From positions 1 through 42,615 of the forward strand of contig NZ_JADRCR010000017.1 of the NCBI RefSeq assembly GCF_016649425.1: a DNA stretch of 42,615 nt, read 5' to 3'. Both the position numbers and the translations under genes were made by a program. Positions within the stretch are counted from its first letter, which is position 1; each line of letters opens with the position of its first letter. Below the pieces are notes generated by a model that ran no database searches, was not told where the DNA came from, and saw nothing but the letters and a program-made list of their open reading frames with translations. Positions 8,783-18,275 of this stretch are shown here, piece after piece. This DNA is from Limnobaculum allomyrinae. Lineage in GTDB: Bacteria > Pseudomonadota > Gammaproteobacteria > Enterobacterales > Enterobacteriaceae.

Positions 8783-9223
8783 TTAGAATGTCCCCAGCAA
8801 CTGGTCGATTTTTCCGCAGTCGAAAACCCACTGCACGGTACCGCCAACTTTGGCGTTTTGATTATCAGGTTGTTTTTGGAAAGCGACTGTACGAGCAGTC
8901 GTGATATCACCTGAAACCTTGTTACGAACAACAATGACGTTATTCCCCCACGTAGACGATGACAGGCTCTGTGCGTTATACATCAGAGACAGTTTTTTAT
9001 TCACTGGGGAGGTCTTCAGTAGCGTTACCGTGATGGTCCCGCTTTTACCTGCATGCAGACTGTGCATCACTTCACCGTCAGCGCCGGTTGTCATGGTATT
9101 TTTAGCCTCGGTCATGGCAATAGAAATGCCTTCTTCTGAGTTAGCCGAGCCATAGCCCAGATCGACGTTGCCTGTAGGACCGACAAGAGATGCTGTAACA
9201 TCGATAAAACTGTATGTGGACAT
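8783..9223 (-). CDS. Tail tube protein (DUF3277)
   Basis: 146 residues: MSTYSFIDVTASLVGPTGNV, EEGISIAMTEAKNTMTTGAD, GEVMHSLHAGKSGTITVTLL, KTSPVNKK. This matches the DUF3277 tube proteins that follow DUF3383 sheath genes in contractile-tail phages. Subunits would stack as hexameric rings to form the inner tail tube through which DNA passes. The gene lies nine bases after the sheath gene and four before the chaperone gene. Length and motifs look complete. Confidence 0.85.
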   Translation of the reverse strand: MSTYSFIDVTASLVGPTGNVDLGYGSANSEEGISIAMTEAKNTMTTGADGEVMHSLHAGKSGTITVTLLKTSPVNKKLSLMYNAQSLSSSTWGNNVIVVRNKVSGDITTARTVAFQKQPDNQNAKVGGTVQWVFDCGKIDQLLGTF

Positions 9224-9232
9224 AAATTCTCC

Positions 9233-10726
9233 TTACCGCACCACGTTAATCAGAACATCGGCGAAATGGATTGCACCGGCCAGTTTTGCAGCAACCTGAA
9301 TAACAGGTGCTTTTCTGGCTTCCCGATCAGCCTGCGCCTGTGTATCCAGTGGATTAGCGTAAACGTAATACCCTTTTGTCAGAGTATCTCCGGCTGTTAA
9401 CTCCCCAATATCGCCACCATTCCAGACACCAGGCGCCACCAGACCGTTGTTGACTGACTGATCCATAGATTGCTCAATGTTCGTCAATAGTCGTGTTACA
9501 CCCGCTTCTGTTTGTGGGATCTTCGTCGTGGAGGTATACAGCAGGTTCCAGAGATTGTTCTGTACATAGTTTTGTAACCAGTCCAGCCCATGCCGTTCAT
9601 CAAAGAAATCACCGTTTGACATCACGCCTTCTTGGATAATGGCCGTATCGTTTGCGTATTTAACAAACACATTGCAGTTTTTCGCCTGTAGCGTGTTGGC
9701 CTGTTGCGCGGTGATCACTTCGGCTGTAATGCCTGGCTCTTGCTTAAATTTAAGTGTGATCGTAGTGTTATTACCAAGGAAGTTCACGGTAAACGCCCGA
9801 CCGAATGCAGACGCAGCAGCATAATCGACCTGACTATACTGAACGAAGGTCCGTCCATAGCCGGCAGCTTTTAAGCGGCTGGCGATATCATCGGTCACTG
9901 TAGCGTCCAGAGTTGTCACGGCTTTAGTACTAACGCCGTATACACGAGAATCACTGGCGGACCCAATTAATGCGGATACATCCATATGGTCTTGATCGGT
10001 CATGGCAGGATCTGCAATAACCAACCCATACCAGTCAGCCGAGTAATTCAAAGCAACAACGACAGAAGGTAATGGAGAACCCCCAGACGCATTTTCACCA
10101 GCAATAACACTTGGATTATGTGCTGAATCAATCGCCAACAGAGGTGCTATATCAGTCCCCGTTCCGGCAGCAATAGGAATACCAATGGATGACGTTGCAC
10201 CGGATGTCGCCGAAGTAATAGTAAACTGGTTAGAACCCGCTACCCATGCAACGGTAGTACCTGTTAGCTTCGCCTGTACCGCTGTAGCCACACCAGCCAA
10301 ATCCGTAACGCCTGACAGGTCAATACCTGTCACCGTCTTCATGGTTCCGTCTACCGGAAATTTAAGCGCCCCATCCTCAACTGAAGTAAAGTTACTCATT
10401 ACCTGTTCAGCTGATGATAGAACCGCACTGGTCAGGTAACCTTGTGTTGCTGTAGTTGGCGTTCTCTGCATACGACCGATATACAGATCACGCGGCTGTG
10501 GTGACTGCTGGAAATATAAATTTGCAGCTTTGTATTCTTCTGATGCGATCCCGAAATCTTCAGCGACGCTTTCAATGTCGTTATATAACCGCATAACCTC
10601 TGGTGCAGTGAGTACATCAGATGTACCAAGAATGAGAAGCGCACCAAAGTTACGTCCCGCCGCCGCTTTAACGGCAAGCGAAACCTGCACGCTGACAACA
10701 CGCGATACAGATAAACCTTGAGTCAT
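9233..10726 (-). CDS. Contractile tail sheath protein (DUF3383)
   Basis: 497 residues. The start [18 protein letters not shown], then [39 protein letters not shown], and the C-terminal part ([48 protein letters not shown]) are characteristic of DUF3383 sheath proteins. The sheath contracts to drive the tube into the cell. Presence of a full-length sheath establishes that this was a myovirus-type phage. It is followed by the tube gene; the neck gene lies two bases upstream. Confidence 0.9.
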   Translation of the reverse strand: MTQGLSVSRVVSVQVSLAVKAAAGRNFGALLILGTSDVLTAPEVMRLYNDIESVAEDFGIASEEYKAANLYFQQSPQPRDLYIGRMQRTPTTATQGYLTSAVLSSAEQVMSNFTSVEDGALKFPVDGTMKTVTGIDLSGVTDLAGVATAVQAKLTGTTVAWVAGSNQFTITSATSGATSSIGIPIAAGTGTDIAPLLAIDSAHNPSVIAGENASGGSPLPSVVVALNYSADWYGLVIADPAMTDQDHMDVSALIGSASDSRVYGVSTKAVTTLDATVTDDIASRLKAAGYGRTFVQYSQVDYAAASAFGRAFTVNFLGNNTTITLKFKQEPGITAEVITAQQANTLQAKNCNVFVKYANDTAIIQEGVMSNGDFFDERHGLDWLQNYVQNNLWNLLYTSTTKIPQTEAGVTRLLTNIEQSMDQSVNNGLVAPGVWNGGDIGELTAGDTLTKGYYVYANPLDTQAQADREARKAPVIQVAAKLAGAIHFADVLINVVR

Positions 10727-10728
10727 GA

Positions 10729-11292
10729 TTATTCTCCGAATATTTTGACGGGTGAGTCCACGAGCGATTTAATGTTGTACTCGCGTATTGTTTTACGGCG
10801 CAGCGTTACAGTGATGTCGTAACGGCGTACCCATGTGTTGTTGATAAGCTCTGGTACAGAAATAATCCTTCCGCACTCAAGAAGTGTAAGACCGGCTGTG
10901 ACGTTCAGTTCTTCGTTGTTCTGGGCAACTGCCATACCATCACGAAATAGCGTGGCTGTCCGTTGGCCTGAAGGTCCGTAGAAGCAACAAATGACTGAAA
11001 TTGATTCATGTGACCATTGTTCCGAATGCTCACTGTCGTTTTGTACATGGGCTGGCGAATAGTCTTGCGGGATAGCCGTTATACCGAACTCACACCATGT
11101 AACGCCGGAATTAGGTATTTTAGGTTGTGTTTCGGTCCATCTTGGAAACACCTTATTTACTTCCAGACCAGTAACACCGCGTATCCAACGACTGATTTCA
11201 CGCTCTAACGCTTCGTCATACGTTGGTTCGATCCCGGTAGGTGTCAGATACCCGGCGCTTGTGCTGTCATTACTCAACAGGTGTTCCCCCAT
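10729..11292 (-). CDS. Neck/tail terminator protein, LIC_12616-like
   Basis: 187 residues if it starts at the ATG at 11292 ([20 protein letters not shown]), preceded by GGA five bases upstream; a frame to 11358 exists but would overlap the upstream gene more. Features such as [60 protein letters not shown] and [15 protein letters not shown] match the LIC_12616 family encoded just before DUF3383 sheath genes. It probably caps the tail and docks it to the neck. The function is inferred from position and family memory. Confidence 0.65.
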   Translation of the reverse strand: MGEHLLSNDSTSAGYLTPTGIEPTYDEALEREISRWIRGVTGLEVNKVFPRWTETQPKIPNSGVTWCEFGITAIPQDYSPAHVQNDSEHSEQWSHESISVICCFYGPSGQRTATLFRDGMAVAQNNEELNVTAGLTLLECGRIISVPELINNTWVRRYDITVTLRRKTIREYNIKSLVDSPVKIFGE

Positions 11293-11656
11293 CAAATTCC
11301 AGCAATTCACAATGCGCCTGAACAAATCCAGCACCATAAGCGGAATATGGATCAACAAACGTCACGCGGTACTTTCGCCCCTCATAGGTGACAGTATCAG
11401 CATCAAGCCCAGGCATTCCCTGAGTAAGTCTGAAGCGAGTCACAATAAGAATTGCCCCACTGATATTCTGGCCTGCTTCCATTCGCCGTGCTTCCAGTGA
11501 CCGATCAACGGTAACAACGCCAGAGAAAGGGATATTCTGCGCTGTGTTAACTGCAAAATTATCCTCATCCATCGTCTGAACATTACGGTGACAAATCAGA
11601 GTGGTATTACAAAAGTAGGGATCAAGAAGAACCTCTGTTACATCAAGAAGCGGCAT
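11270..11656 (-). CDS. Putative head-closure / head-tail joining protein
   Basis: 128 residues: MPLLDVTEVLLDPYFCNTTL, MDEDNFAVNTAQNIPFSGVV and a C-terminal segment YEGRKYRVTFVDPYSAYGAG. A beta-rich protein of this length, between a DUF4054/tail-completion pair and the terminator gene, is usually the head-closure protein that stops DNA leaking after packaging. I do not recognise a named family with certainty. The gene overlaps the following one by 23 bases and the preceding one by one base. Confidence 0.5.
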   Translation of the reverse strand: MPLLDVTEVLLDPYFCNTTLICHRNVQTMDEDNFAVNTAQNIPFSGVVTVDRSLEARRMEAGQNISGAILIVTRFRLTQGMPGLDADTVTYEGRKYRVTFVDPYSAYGAGFVQAHCELLEFDGGTPVE

Positions 11657-12159
11657 TATTTATCCCTCACAACGTAATTGATTGACCGCAGAAGGTAACC
11701 ATGTGCATACAAAGGCTTTTCACCTGGAAGACCTTGCGCCCGTCTGGCTTCAAGCGTTCTTTCTGACAGAGGATGAAGACGATCTCCTGTAGAGATAACA
11801 GCTTTAGAAGCATCGCGTGCAATCTGCCCTGCTCTTTCCAGTTCTCTATTGGCTGCATCTTCTTTGCCATCCAGTGCAAATTCTGCTGCAGCCCTTAGAT
11901 GCTCAGTTGTGCGGCCCTGACTGTCCTCAATTCCCATATCAAGAAAAGCCCTCGGCTGAAGCGTAACGGTCTGGCCTCCGATACTCACTGTCGCACCAGT
12001 AGATTGCAGATAACCAATTTCCGCATTATTTAGCTTTTCGCCATCCTCTCTCGTTGCGTTTGCTTCCGGGATACCAACCAATACCTCTTTATTAGAAAGA
12101 CTCTCTAATGCTCGTAAAATATCGGCGACGTTATCCGTCGTTACCCTGACGCCACTCAT
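11656..12159 (-). CDS. Putative tail completion / neck protein (gp10-like)
   Basis: 167 residues when started at the ATG at 12159, which overlaps the DUF4054 gene stop (ATGA). Sequence features are LRALESLSNKEVLVGIPEAN, NNAEIGYLQSTGATVSIG, PRAFLDMGIEDSQG and a C-terminal PLSERTLEARRAQGLPG. The pattern 'vGiPe ... E(I)GY.hE/QstG ... pRpFl' is shared by many phage virion morphogenesis or tail completion proteins. It would help join head and tail. Assignment is by motif similarity. Confidence 0.6.
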   Translation of the reverse strand: MSGVRVTTDNVADILRALESLSNKEVLVGIPEANATREDGEKLNNAEIGYLQSTGATVSIGGQTVTLQPRAFLDMGIEDSQGRTTEHLRAAAEFALDGKEDAANRELERAGQIARDASKAVISTGDRLHPLSERTLEARRAQGLPGEKPLYAHGYLLRSINYVVRDK

Positions 12160-12566
12160 AGTAATTGTCTCCCACCAGCTCCGAACATCGACCACCACCA
12201 GTAAAACTCTCTACCATAGGCCGTGTTATTCCAGAATCCAGCATCGGGATCGATTACGCTGGACACGTCGTAACTGACTGAAACCTTATCTACTGATTTG
12301 GAGGACACCACACCAGCAGATCCATTACTGTTAACACCACCAATAGCGGCAGCGGCCAGCGAACGACCTCGTAGCTCCGTATAGTGGGCAGTAAAAAGCT
12401 CAGCCAGATAGACAAACTGATCGCCAAGCACATCCTGATTAAGAAGTGCGTCAGCCTGCCCCAGATAAAAATTAACTGAGGCGTCGGGATACTGGGTTTT
12501 GTCGGAGAATTCGGGAAAGTCGGTGCGAAACTGTTCGTTAGTTGGAAGCCGGCTGTTTTTTGGCAT
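12156..12566 (-). CDS. DUF4054 family head-tail connector protein
   Basis: 136 residues starting MPKNSRLPTNEQFRTDFPEF. The N-terminal 'FRxxFPEFsd...yPda.v..yL..A...l' pattern and the C-terminal GFWNNTAYGREFYWWWSMFG match DUF4054 proteins, which occupy the adaptor position on the capsid vertex. I chose the ATG at 12566, because the longer frame to 12662 reads through the low-complexity region of the upstream gene. It overlaps that gene by 29 bases. It would bind the portal, which is truncated in this prophage. Confidence 0.75.
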   Translation of the reverse strand: MPKNSRLPTNEQFRTDFPEFSDKTQYPDASVNFYLGQADALLNQDVLGDQFVYLAELFTAHYTELRGRSLAAAAIGGVNSNGSAGVVSSKSVDKVSVSYDVSSVIDPDAGFWNNTAYGREFYWWWSMFGAGGRQLL

Positions 12567-12975
12567 TTTTAGTGCCCTCACTACTGGTAGTGTCAGATTT
12601 GCCCGTATCATCGGTTTTGTCCGTGGTATCGGTTTTATCTGTAGTATCAGAAGATTTACCATCAGCGGGAACCAGTTGCGCTTTCAGCTCGGTGATCTCA
12701 CCAGCCTGTTTGGTGATAGTTTTTTCATGCTCCACCAGTTGCGCTTTCAGTTTGTCGTTTTCTTCTGTCAGTAATACCAGACTGGCAGCAAGATCTTCAG
12801 TGTTCTGCTCTTTCTCCAAATCTGATTCATCCAGCGGCTTAGCGTACGCCTTAAAAGCCCAGTGTTTCTTCACGTTATCCGGAAAATAGGAACTGTCATG
12901 AATGCCCTGTGACAGATTAAATTTAGTACCATCAGCAAAACTGAGTGTGGCCCCACCAGAAACAACGTATTTCAT
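12538..12975 (-). CDS. Small phage protein with coiled coil and low-complexity tail
   Basis: 145 residues. Residues 1-45 form a small beta-type domain (MKYVVSGGATLSFADGTKF). Residues about 55-105 form a likely coiled coil (LAASLVLLTEENDKLKAQLV, TITKQAGEITELKAQL). The C-terminus is an acidic repeat with variants of DTTDKT and a lysine-rich end. This position, after the major capsid gene, is often taken by unnamed proteins of this shape. I do not recognise a function. The threonine/aspartate stretch is repetitive at DNA level and may vary in length. Confidence 0.6.
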   Translation of the reverse strand: MKYVVSGGATLSFADGTKFNLSQGIHDSSYFPDNVKKHWAFKAYAKPLDESDLEKEQNTEDLAASLVLLTEENDKLKAQLVEHEKTITKQAGEITELKAQLVPADGKSSDTTDKTDTTDKTDDTGKSDTTSSEGTKNAKKQPASN

Positions 12976-12988
12976 ATTAATGCTCCAT

Positions 12989-13022
12989 AAAAAAGGCGGG
13001 TTTCCCCTGAGGTATCCCCGCC
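12989..13022 (-). terminator. Terminator downstream of major capsid gene
   Basis: On the minus strand GGCGGG (13022-13017) pairs with CCCGCC (13000-12995), followed by six T (12994-12989). It lies in the 62-base gap after the major capsid gene. A partial terminator here would raise capsid mRNA relative to downstream genes. Confidence 0.75.
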
Positions 13023-13037
13023 ATTTTCGTTTTCAGG

Positions 13038-13985
13038 TTAAGACGCTGGAACGTCCAGGTAAGAGATCGTATTGGAATACGGTGCTTCCACCTGACCCAG
13101 CTTGCCGTAATAAACAGACGATTGCTGCATGCCTCGATACTCCAGCGGAGTATTCAGTAGTGGTACCATCGGGAAGCGAACATATTGCTCATCTTGCGTG
13201 TACGCCACAATACGATGAGAGCCGCCAGCGCCGCGCTTAGATGCCCATTTCATAGAAACGATATTGAGAGGTTCACCGTTTTCCTGAAAAGAGATGCAGT
13301 TAATTTTTACGTATTCGAGTACAGAAATATTACCCGCAGAAGACACCTTTTTAGTCGTCATCAGCCCGAACAATTCAGGAGCAAGGCCGATTTTCGCAGG
13401 ACATATAGCATAGCCAGAACGTACCCAGACATCGGTCAGCAATAGGTTAACATCCTGAAGCATAACGTCTGGATCGGTAGTCGCAGTCCATGCAGCAGCG
13501 GCAGCCAGTGGAAGAATGTCAGGTAAGTTAAGCAGACCGGGAACACCCAGAACTTCGTCTCCGATATAAACCTGCTCATCGGTATCCATGTTCCACTTCA
13601 TTTTCATTGCTGTATATTTCTGTACATCAATGGGGCGACCGAGTTGCTGTGCAGAAGCAAGCTCAAGAACGTTCCATGAAACTTCTGTAGCCCAAGGTGT
13701 CAGATTGTTACGGGTTGGGGTAATATCCAGCTCCGGTCCTGGTGTCGCCGTCCCTTTTTTGCCCATCCAGTTCTTACCGGTTGGGTTTGGCCCACCTACA
13801 CTGGAGAAATCCGTATTGGTAAAGGAAGATACTTCATCCGCGATAGAAATATCGCTACGCATTGATATATCGCGGGACCATTTAACGGACACCAACGGCA
13901 TATTCAGATTTTGATCCATGCGCTCCAGCTCACCGACAAGAAAAGCGCCGGTGGAGTCAATGGTAGCTCTGTCAACTGTAAACAT
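13038..13985 (-). CDS. Major capsid protein (DUF2184)
   Basis: 315 residues: MFTVDRATIDSTGAFLVGEL, VKWSRDISMRSDISIADEVS, WMGKKGTATPGPELDITPTR, AQQLGRPIDVQKYTAMKMKW, YIGDEVLGVPGLLN, and a C-terminal FPMVPLLNTPLEYRGM. This matches DUF2184 proteins, encapsulin/HK97-fold major capsid subunits. The layout is complete at both ends. The protein should still be made if the late operon is transcribed, but prohead assembly needs a portal and head-maturation proteins that are missing or damaged here. A terminator follows it and the cement-protein gene lies ten bases upstream. Confidence 0.85.
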   Translation of the reverse strand: MFTVDRATIDSTGAFLVGELERMDQNLNMPLVSVKWSRDISMRSDISIADEVSSFTNTDFSSVGGPNPTGKNWMGKKGTATPGPELDITPTRNNLTPWATEVSWNVLELASAQQLGRPIDVQKYTAMKMKWNMDTDEQVYIGDEVLGVPGLLNLPDILPLAAAAAWTATTDPDVMLQDVNLLLTDVWVRSGYAICPAKIGLAPELFGLMTTKKVSSAGNISVLEYVKINCISFQENGEPLNIVSMKWASKRGAGGSHRIVAYTQDEQYVRFPMVPLLNTPLEYRGMQQSSVYYGKLGQVEAPYSNTISYLDVPAS

Positions 13986-13995
13986 TCATTATTCC

Positions 13996-14499
13996 TCAGA
14001 TGTTATATGCAATTTCAATACGACCGTCAGCCTCACCCGGTCCCATTACCTCTGCATTTGGTAGCTGAGGTGTGTTTGTTGCGGTTGCGTCCTGTGTTAA
14101 GACAAAGGAACCAACCGGACTACCAGAAGTTCCCGCCGCCACACGGACATAAATTGGCGCGCCTTTTTGCGCTGTTACCGCATTACCCGCCGTTACTTTC
14201 ACGCAGATATAACCACGTTTTAGATTGTCACCAATCTGATTAACGTTAACGCCGATATAAGCTAAATCAGCAAACGAGGTGATCGGGAATGGGCGAACCA
14301 GAATCCCTTTCACTTTATCGATAGTGTCACCATCAACCAGTGGCACAAACTTATCGCCAACGTATTTACCAACCAGCCCATAAGAAGTGAACTGATTCTG
14401 GTAATTCAGTGCTACAGGTTCAATTGTAAGATCGCGGGGACGTGTTACACCCCCGGGAATGCCAATAGGCATCCGGTATAAATAAGCCTTTCCAGCCAT
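13996..14499 (-). CDS. Capsid cement/structural protein, P22 gp24-like fold
   Basis: 167 residues: MAGKAYLYRMPIGIPGGVTR, LVGKYVGDKFVPLVDGDTID, VKGILVRPFPITSFADLAYI, GYICVKVTAGNAVTAQKGAP, IYVRVAAGTSGSPVGSFV. Repeated G-rich beta turns and the 'KGapvYvrva.g..G.fvtt' pattern are typical of structural cement proteins found next to DUF2184 capsid genes. It would decorate and stabilise the capsid. It sits between the protease remnant and the major capsid gene, as usual. Confidence 0.72.
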   Translation of the reverse strand: MAGKAYLYRMPIGIPGGVTRPRDLTIEPVALNYQNQFTSYGLVGKYVGDKFVPLVDGDTIDKVKGILVRPFPITSFADLAYIGVNVNQIGDNLKRGYICVKVTAGNAVTAQKGAPIYVRVAAGTSGSPVGSFVLTQDATATNTPQLPNAEVMGPGEADGRIEIAYNI

Positions 14500-14510
14500 G
14501 TTTAGTTACC

Positions 14511-15932
14511 TTATTTACGGTTATTCCAGAATTCAGCGTTTAGCTTGTTAAGCTCAGCTGGCGTCATGTTTTTGGTCTGTGGTGCTCCGTCAATGGTACG
14601 AACACCATTATTCAGCGGCTTGATGTGATTTTTCGCCTTGTTGAGTGCTACGGCTGCAGCAAATACCGCATCTACTGTTGCTTTAGGCGCTTTAGTGAAA
14701 TCAGGTACACCGAACGATTTCAGGCTATCACCAGTGCGCATGACGTGATTCAGCACCTGGCGCTTCAGCCCCTTGTCGCTAGCTGGCTGAAACCCCGGGT
14801 AGATGATTTCCGCATCTGCAATCAGATTACGTTTGAAAGCTGCATCGCCCGTTACCTTACGGTCTTCTTCAGCATCTTCATCCGTAGTCATACTTTCCGG
14901 ATCGGGATCACCGTCAGTGGTTTTACCTTCCAGTTTCTCCAGTCGAACAAGCAACGCTTTCGCCCATGCTGGAATCTCTTCATCACCGGTTGGTTCATTC
15001 TTTGGTTCAGTCACACCACCTTCATTATCTGCTGTGGTCCGCTGTTCCGCAGGTAGAGAGGTAGCCTGTGAAGGTATGTTGATATTGATTGTTGAACCGG
15101 GGGTTGATGCCATGCCATCAGACGGCATTATTTCCGGCGCTTCGTCGATGAGTTGCTGCATAGCGGCTTCATCTTTTGTCTTAATGGCCTGAGCCAGTTT
15201 TTTAAGCCATGACATTACAGGCTTCTCCTTTGTTATAGATGGGATGGAATCCCCGATTGCACAACGGCCACCAGCCCGACCGCGGTCAATGCCGACAGCC
15301 AGGTGATTACCTGTGATTTGATATTGCTTACCTTTACCCGGAGCCAATTGTTTGTACTGTGCGTCGTAGCCGCAGCTAACATCCGTCAGGCCAGCGTTAA
15401 TCGCGTCAATTGCCTCCTGTCGCTTAACCAGTACGTCAGCAATGAGCAGATCCAATTTATCAACGGCGCCGCGTCGGACATTCTGAATATGTCCGTGGGC
15501 CAGCTCTGAGTAGTTTGAAGGGTTAACGAAAACAATATTGCCTTCATCGTCTTGCCCCTCAATGAGGACTACAAGTAACGCTCCACCGTAAAGACGTGAC
15601 CATTTCAGAGTGTCATTAAGTCCATCCCAGATAGCTATCTCATCCCAGAATGTCTCGATCGTTCCTTTTTGACCTGGCTTAAGTTTGGAACTGATATTGA
15701 TCCCCTTTCGGGTCATATCATCAGCCATTGCATCCACACCAGCACCAACAAGAAATGATGAGCGATAGGCGAATTCCAACATCACACGATTACGGGTAAT
15801 ATATCCCGGTGTGTAGGTTCCGCCTGTCTGGATGTTCTGTGTGTTGTTACCAAGTTTAGCCGTGAAATTATTATACCCGTCAGCTGTCGCAACGGGCTTT
15901 TGTGCGCCGCTTTGGCGTTTCTTTCGGGACAT
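14511..15932 (-). CDS. Chimera: N-terminal portal (DUF1073) fused to C-terminal DUF2213 prohead protease
   Basis: 473 residues in one frame. Residues 1 to about 128 read like the start of a DUF1073 portal (LEFAYRSSFLVGAGVDAMAD, DMTRKGINISS, LKWSRLYGGALLVVLIEGQD). From about residue 135 it changes to a DUF2213 head-maturation protein (AHGHIQNVRRG, AINAGLTDVSCGYDAQYKQL, GNHLAVGIDRGRAGGRCAIG), then an acidic linker and a C-terminal AELNKLNAEFWNNRK. A portal normally has 400 or more residues and is followed by a Mu F-like head protein and a full DUF2213 gene; all of that is missing. The simplest reading is an in-frame deletion of about 2 kb near 15525-15554. The fused product probably cannot act as a portal. 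Confidence 0.8.
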   Translation of the reverse strand: MSRKKRQSGAQKPVATADGYNNFTAKLGNNTQNIQTGGTYTPGYITRNRVMLEFAYRSSFLVGAGVDAMADDMTRKGINISSKLKPGQKGTIETFWDEIAIWDGLNDTLKWSRLYGGALLVVLIEGQDDEGNIVFVNPSNYSELAHGHIQNVRRGAVDKLDLLIADVLVKRQEAIDAINAGLTDVSCGYDAQYKQLAPGKGKQYQITGNHLAVGIDRGRAGGRCAIGDSIPSITKEKPVMSWLKKLAQAIKTKDEAAMQQLIDEAPEIMPSDGMASTPGSTININIPSQATSLPAEQRTTADNEGGVTEPKNEPTGDEEIPAWAKALLVRLEKLEGKTTDGDPDPESMTTDEDAEEDRKVTGDAAFKRNLIADAEIIYPGFQPASDKGLKRQVLNHVMRTGDSLKSFGVPDFTKAPKATVDAVFAAAVALNKAKNHIKPLNNGVRTIDGAPQTKNMTPAELNKLNAEFWNNRK

Positions 15933-15981
15933 ACATCCTCGCGGGATAATTTGAAGGAAAAAGAATATTTTTTTGGGTAAG

Positions 15982-17505
15982 TTACTGTCTTCCGATTGCC
16001 GCCCAGATATTAAGTTCTCCTGACTTCATGTCCGCAATAGCGTCCATCATTGGGTCTAGCTGGTCGTCGTGGGTATTGAATTCAGCTGTTATACCTTCCA
16101 TCTCAACTAAAAAATCGTTAACCCAATCCGATTCCGCCGGTAGGAAAACGTAACCAGATTCGATATAACCTTGAACATCCAGCAGGCGAGTGTATTTATC
16201 TTTATCCCGCTGAATAGGAGTGATAGGGCAGAAAGCTTCTGATCTGATATCTTGAATAAGGCCGGTGCCGGATGATTTATCTTCGACTTTCATTGAGATG
16301 ACAGCCCCACAATCCGTTCTTGCTTTGCATTTCACCCAAAAAGCAACTGCTCTTCGTTTCAGCTCCTTCGACTCCCATTTACCGCGTATCATGTCTATTA
16401 AATACAGTCGGCCATCTTCGCCAAGACCCCAAAACTCAAATACCGAGTAATCGTTGGCCTCTTTGGTTTTTTGTGCAGTATCCGCATACACAGAACTCCA
16501 CTTGATAGGGGGCAAAATCTTATACTCACCAAACCATGTTGACTTGATAAGCCCCCCACCTTTGGCTGTTGGCCGCTGCTGATACAGAGCATTCCAGACA
16601 AGGGAACCTCTTTGCTTACATTTATCAACAAAAGCTTGAGGCATACGTTCGGGAAATAACAAATCACCAGGATTTCGTAGGTGGTACTTTTTACCATTTA
16701 ACTCATGAGTCTCTACCTGTTCCGCTTCCATCGGGAAACTAACAACACGCCATTTCTCGCCCCCCTCATCTGCTAACTTTAGAAGTTGCCCAGCAAGATC
16801 ATCTTTGTGCCATCTGGTTAGAATTATGATAATTCCATTAATTTTGGGATCAGCTCGGGTAAAAAACGTAGTGTCATACCAATCAAGTACCGCTTCTTGG
16901 TAAGCAACTGATGAAGCTGTTTTATAGTCTTTCGCCGGGTCGTCAATAATACCTATATTCATCCCCTGCCCGGTGATACCGCCATTAACACCCGCGGCAC
17001 GATAAGCCCCGCCAAGTAAGTCACCATCCGCCCCAACTAATTCCCACAATTCAGCAGTGCGAATAGCGCCACCAGCAACCGTGCGTATATTTTTGCCATT
17101 TAGGTGGACATTCGGGAATACATCATGATATTTAGCGGAATCAACAATACGTTGTGTATCTCGTGACATTCGATTGGCTAAATCCGCAGAATATGAACAT
17201 GATATGACATTCCAATCAGGGTGCTTACCTAACGCATACGCAGGAAACCGACGTGATGCAATTTCACTTTTACCTGACCTTGGTGGCGCAAAAATCATCA
17301 GCCGTGGCATTTTTCCGTCTTCAGCATCTTTTAAAAATTGATCTAATTCCGCACACAATAAAGCATTAAACCAACCAAACTCGTATTTGGGGTATGTGTA
17401 GAGAGTAAAATCTTTTAAAGATTCCGAGGCCTTACTAATCGCCCTTTTCTTGAATGCTTCCAGCGTTTGTCTGTTTCTCGCTGAGTTGGTCTGTGTCACG
17501 ACCAT
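15982..17505 (-). CDS. terL: Terminase large subunit
   Basis: 507 residues. The packaging ATPase shows Walker A at residues 73-80 (APPRSGKS), Walker B near 184-190 ([11 protein letters not shown]), and a motif III-like [15 protein letters not shown]. The C-terminal nuclease domain has [36 protein letters not shown] and [16 protein letters not shown], giving the acidic metal-binding residues. It would cut concatemers and drive DNA into proheads. It overlaps the small-subunit gene by 71 bases; no later methionine gives a plausible start. It appears intact although the portal it docks to is truncated. Confidence 0.93.
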   Translation of the reverse strand: MVVTQTNSARNRQTLEAFKKRAISKASESLKDFTLYTYPKYEFGWFNALLCAELDQFLKDAEDGKMPRLMIFAPPRSGKSEIASRRFPAYALGKHPDWNVISCSYSADLANRMSRDTQRIVDSAKYHDVFPNVHLNGKNIRTVAGGAIRTAELWELVGADGDLLGGAYRAAGVNGGITGQGMNIGIIDDPAKDYKTASSVAYQEAVLDWYDTTFFTRADPKINGIIIILTRWHKDDLAGQLLKLADEGGEKWRVVSFPMEAEQVETHELNGKKYHLRNPGDLLFPERMPQAFVDKCKQRGSLVWNALYQQRPTAKGGGLIKSTWFGEYKILPPIKWSSVYADTAQKTKEANDYSVFEFWGLGEDGRLYLIDMIRGKWESKELKRRAVAFWVKCKARTDCGAVISMKVEDKSSGTGLIQDIRSEAFCPITPIQRDKDKYTRLLDVQGYIESGYVFLPAESDWVNDFLVEMEGITAEFNTHDDQLDPMMDAIADMKSGELNIWAAIGRQ

Positions 17506-18061
17506 AACCTAACTCCCGTAGGCGATCTTCTAATGCCTCATCACTGATGTCGGAAACTTCAATAGGGCCGCCGTCTGGACCCGTGAGTTCATTTTTAACG
17601 TTTTCTCTAAACGCTTGAACACTGATATGCTTACCCAGTAATTCAAGATTCTTGACTTTGTCAGGCCATTTTATTTTTTTCAGTATGACATCTAGATCTT
17701 CCTTAGAAGCCAAATTAATCAGGTCAATGCCTTGGATCGTCAGGCGCCAAACCGCTGGCCATTCGGACACGTTCTTTATACTCATGTCTTCGTGCAGAAT
17801 GTCCGCCACGTCCATCTGATCAATCTCATACAGACGTAACAACACATAGTTAGCGTCGATACCTAACGTCTTAATCCGATCGCTTTTGAGTATATTTATT
17901 CTTTCAAGTACATCAGGTTCCTGTAGTAAACAAGGGCCTTTACTGTACGCTGTTTTGGGGCTGTACCCCGCACGAATAGCCGCCGGCCCAGCTTTTAAAT
18001 CAATAATGTATTCGTGGCAAAACAGCTCTTTACGCGCTGGGAGCTTTTTTACCTTGTCCAT
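17435..18061 (-). CDS. terS: Terminase small subunit
   Basis: 208 residues. The N-terminus ([56 protein letters not shown]) is the helix-turn-helix DNA-binding domain of the Terminase_2 small-subunit family; the middle ([16 protein letters not shown]) is the usual oligomerisation part. It recognises the packaging site and delivers DNA to TerL. The start at 18061 lies four bases after the Rz1 stop, so the lysis genes and terminase genes form one transcription unit. Confidence 0.87.
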   Translation of the reverse strand: MDKVKKLPARKELFCHEYIIDLKAGPAAIRAGYSPKTAYSKGPCLLQEPDVLERINILKSDRIKTLGIDANYVLLRLYEIDQMDVADILHEDMSIKNVSEWPAVWRLTIQGIDLINLASKEDLDVILKKIKWPDKVKNLELLGKHISVQAFRENVKNELTGPDGGPIEVSDISDEALEDRLRELGYGRDTDQLSEKQTNAGSIQEKGD

Positions 18062-18065
18062 GTAG

Positions 18066-18275
18066 TTACCTTAATGCCTCTATCTTCTCTATTGCTGATA
18101 TCTGGCTATTGCACTGCTCAATGACTGCGAAGAGTTCGGCAATGTAGCCGGGATAATCACCGTAATGTTGCACCTGATAATCAGGCACCAGACACGGTTT
18201 AAAGAGGCTAGTTGGAACCGGTAGCGGCGGCGTTGATTTCGGCGGCGCGTTCGCGCAGCCGCTGAGTAACAGCAT
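18066..18275 (-). CDS. Rz1: Outer-membrane spanin lipoprotein Rz1 (nested in Rz frame)
   Basis: A frame shifted relative to Rz encodes a lipobox (LLLSGC, Cys codon at 18257-18255) followed by [20 protein letters not shown], the proline-rich stretch typical of Rz1, and about 40 further residues extending beyond the Rz stop. The only ATG close to the lipobox is at 18275, leaving just six residues before the Cys. The upstream codons ([16 protein letters not shown]) make a good signal sequence, so translation more likely starts further upstream at a non-ATG codon I could not fix. The lipoprotein pairs with Rz to fuse inner and outer membranes at lysis. Confidence 0.72.
   Translation of the reverse strand: MLLLSGCANAPPKSTPPLPVPTSLFKPCLVPDYQVQHYGDYPGYIAELFAVIEQCNSQISAIEKIEALR

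Noticed and set aside
12542-12889. Plus-strand frame rich in Ser and Val opposite the coiled-coil protein gene
   Set aside because: Its composition is the complement of the repetitive Thr/Asp-rich coding strand.
17435-17505. 71-base overlap of the terminase genes as a sign of frameshift
   Set aside because: Both proteins are complete without fusion and long overlaps of terminase genes are common; the large subunit simply starts inside the small-subunit gene.
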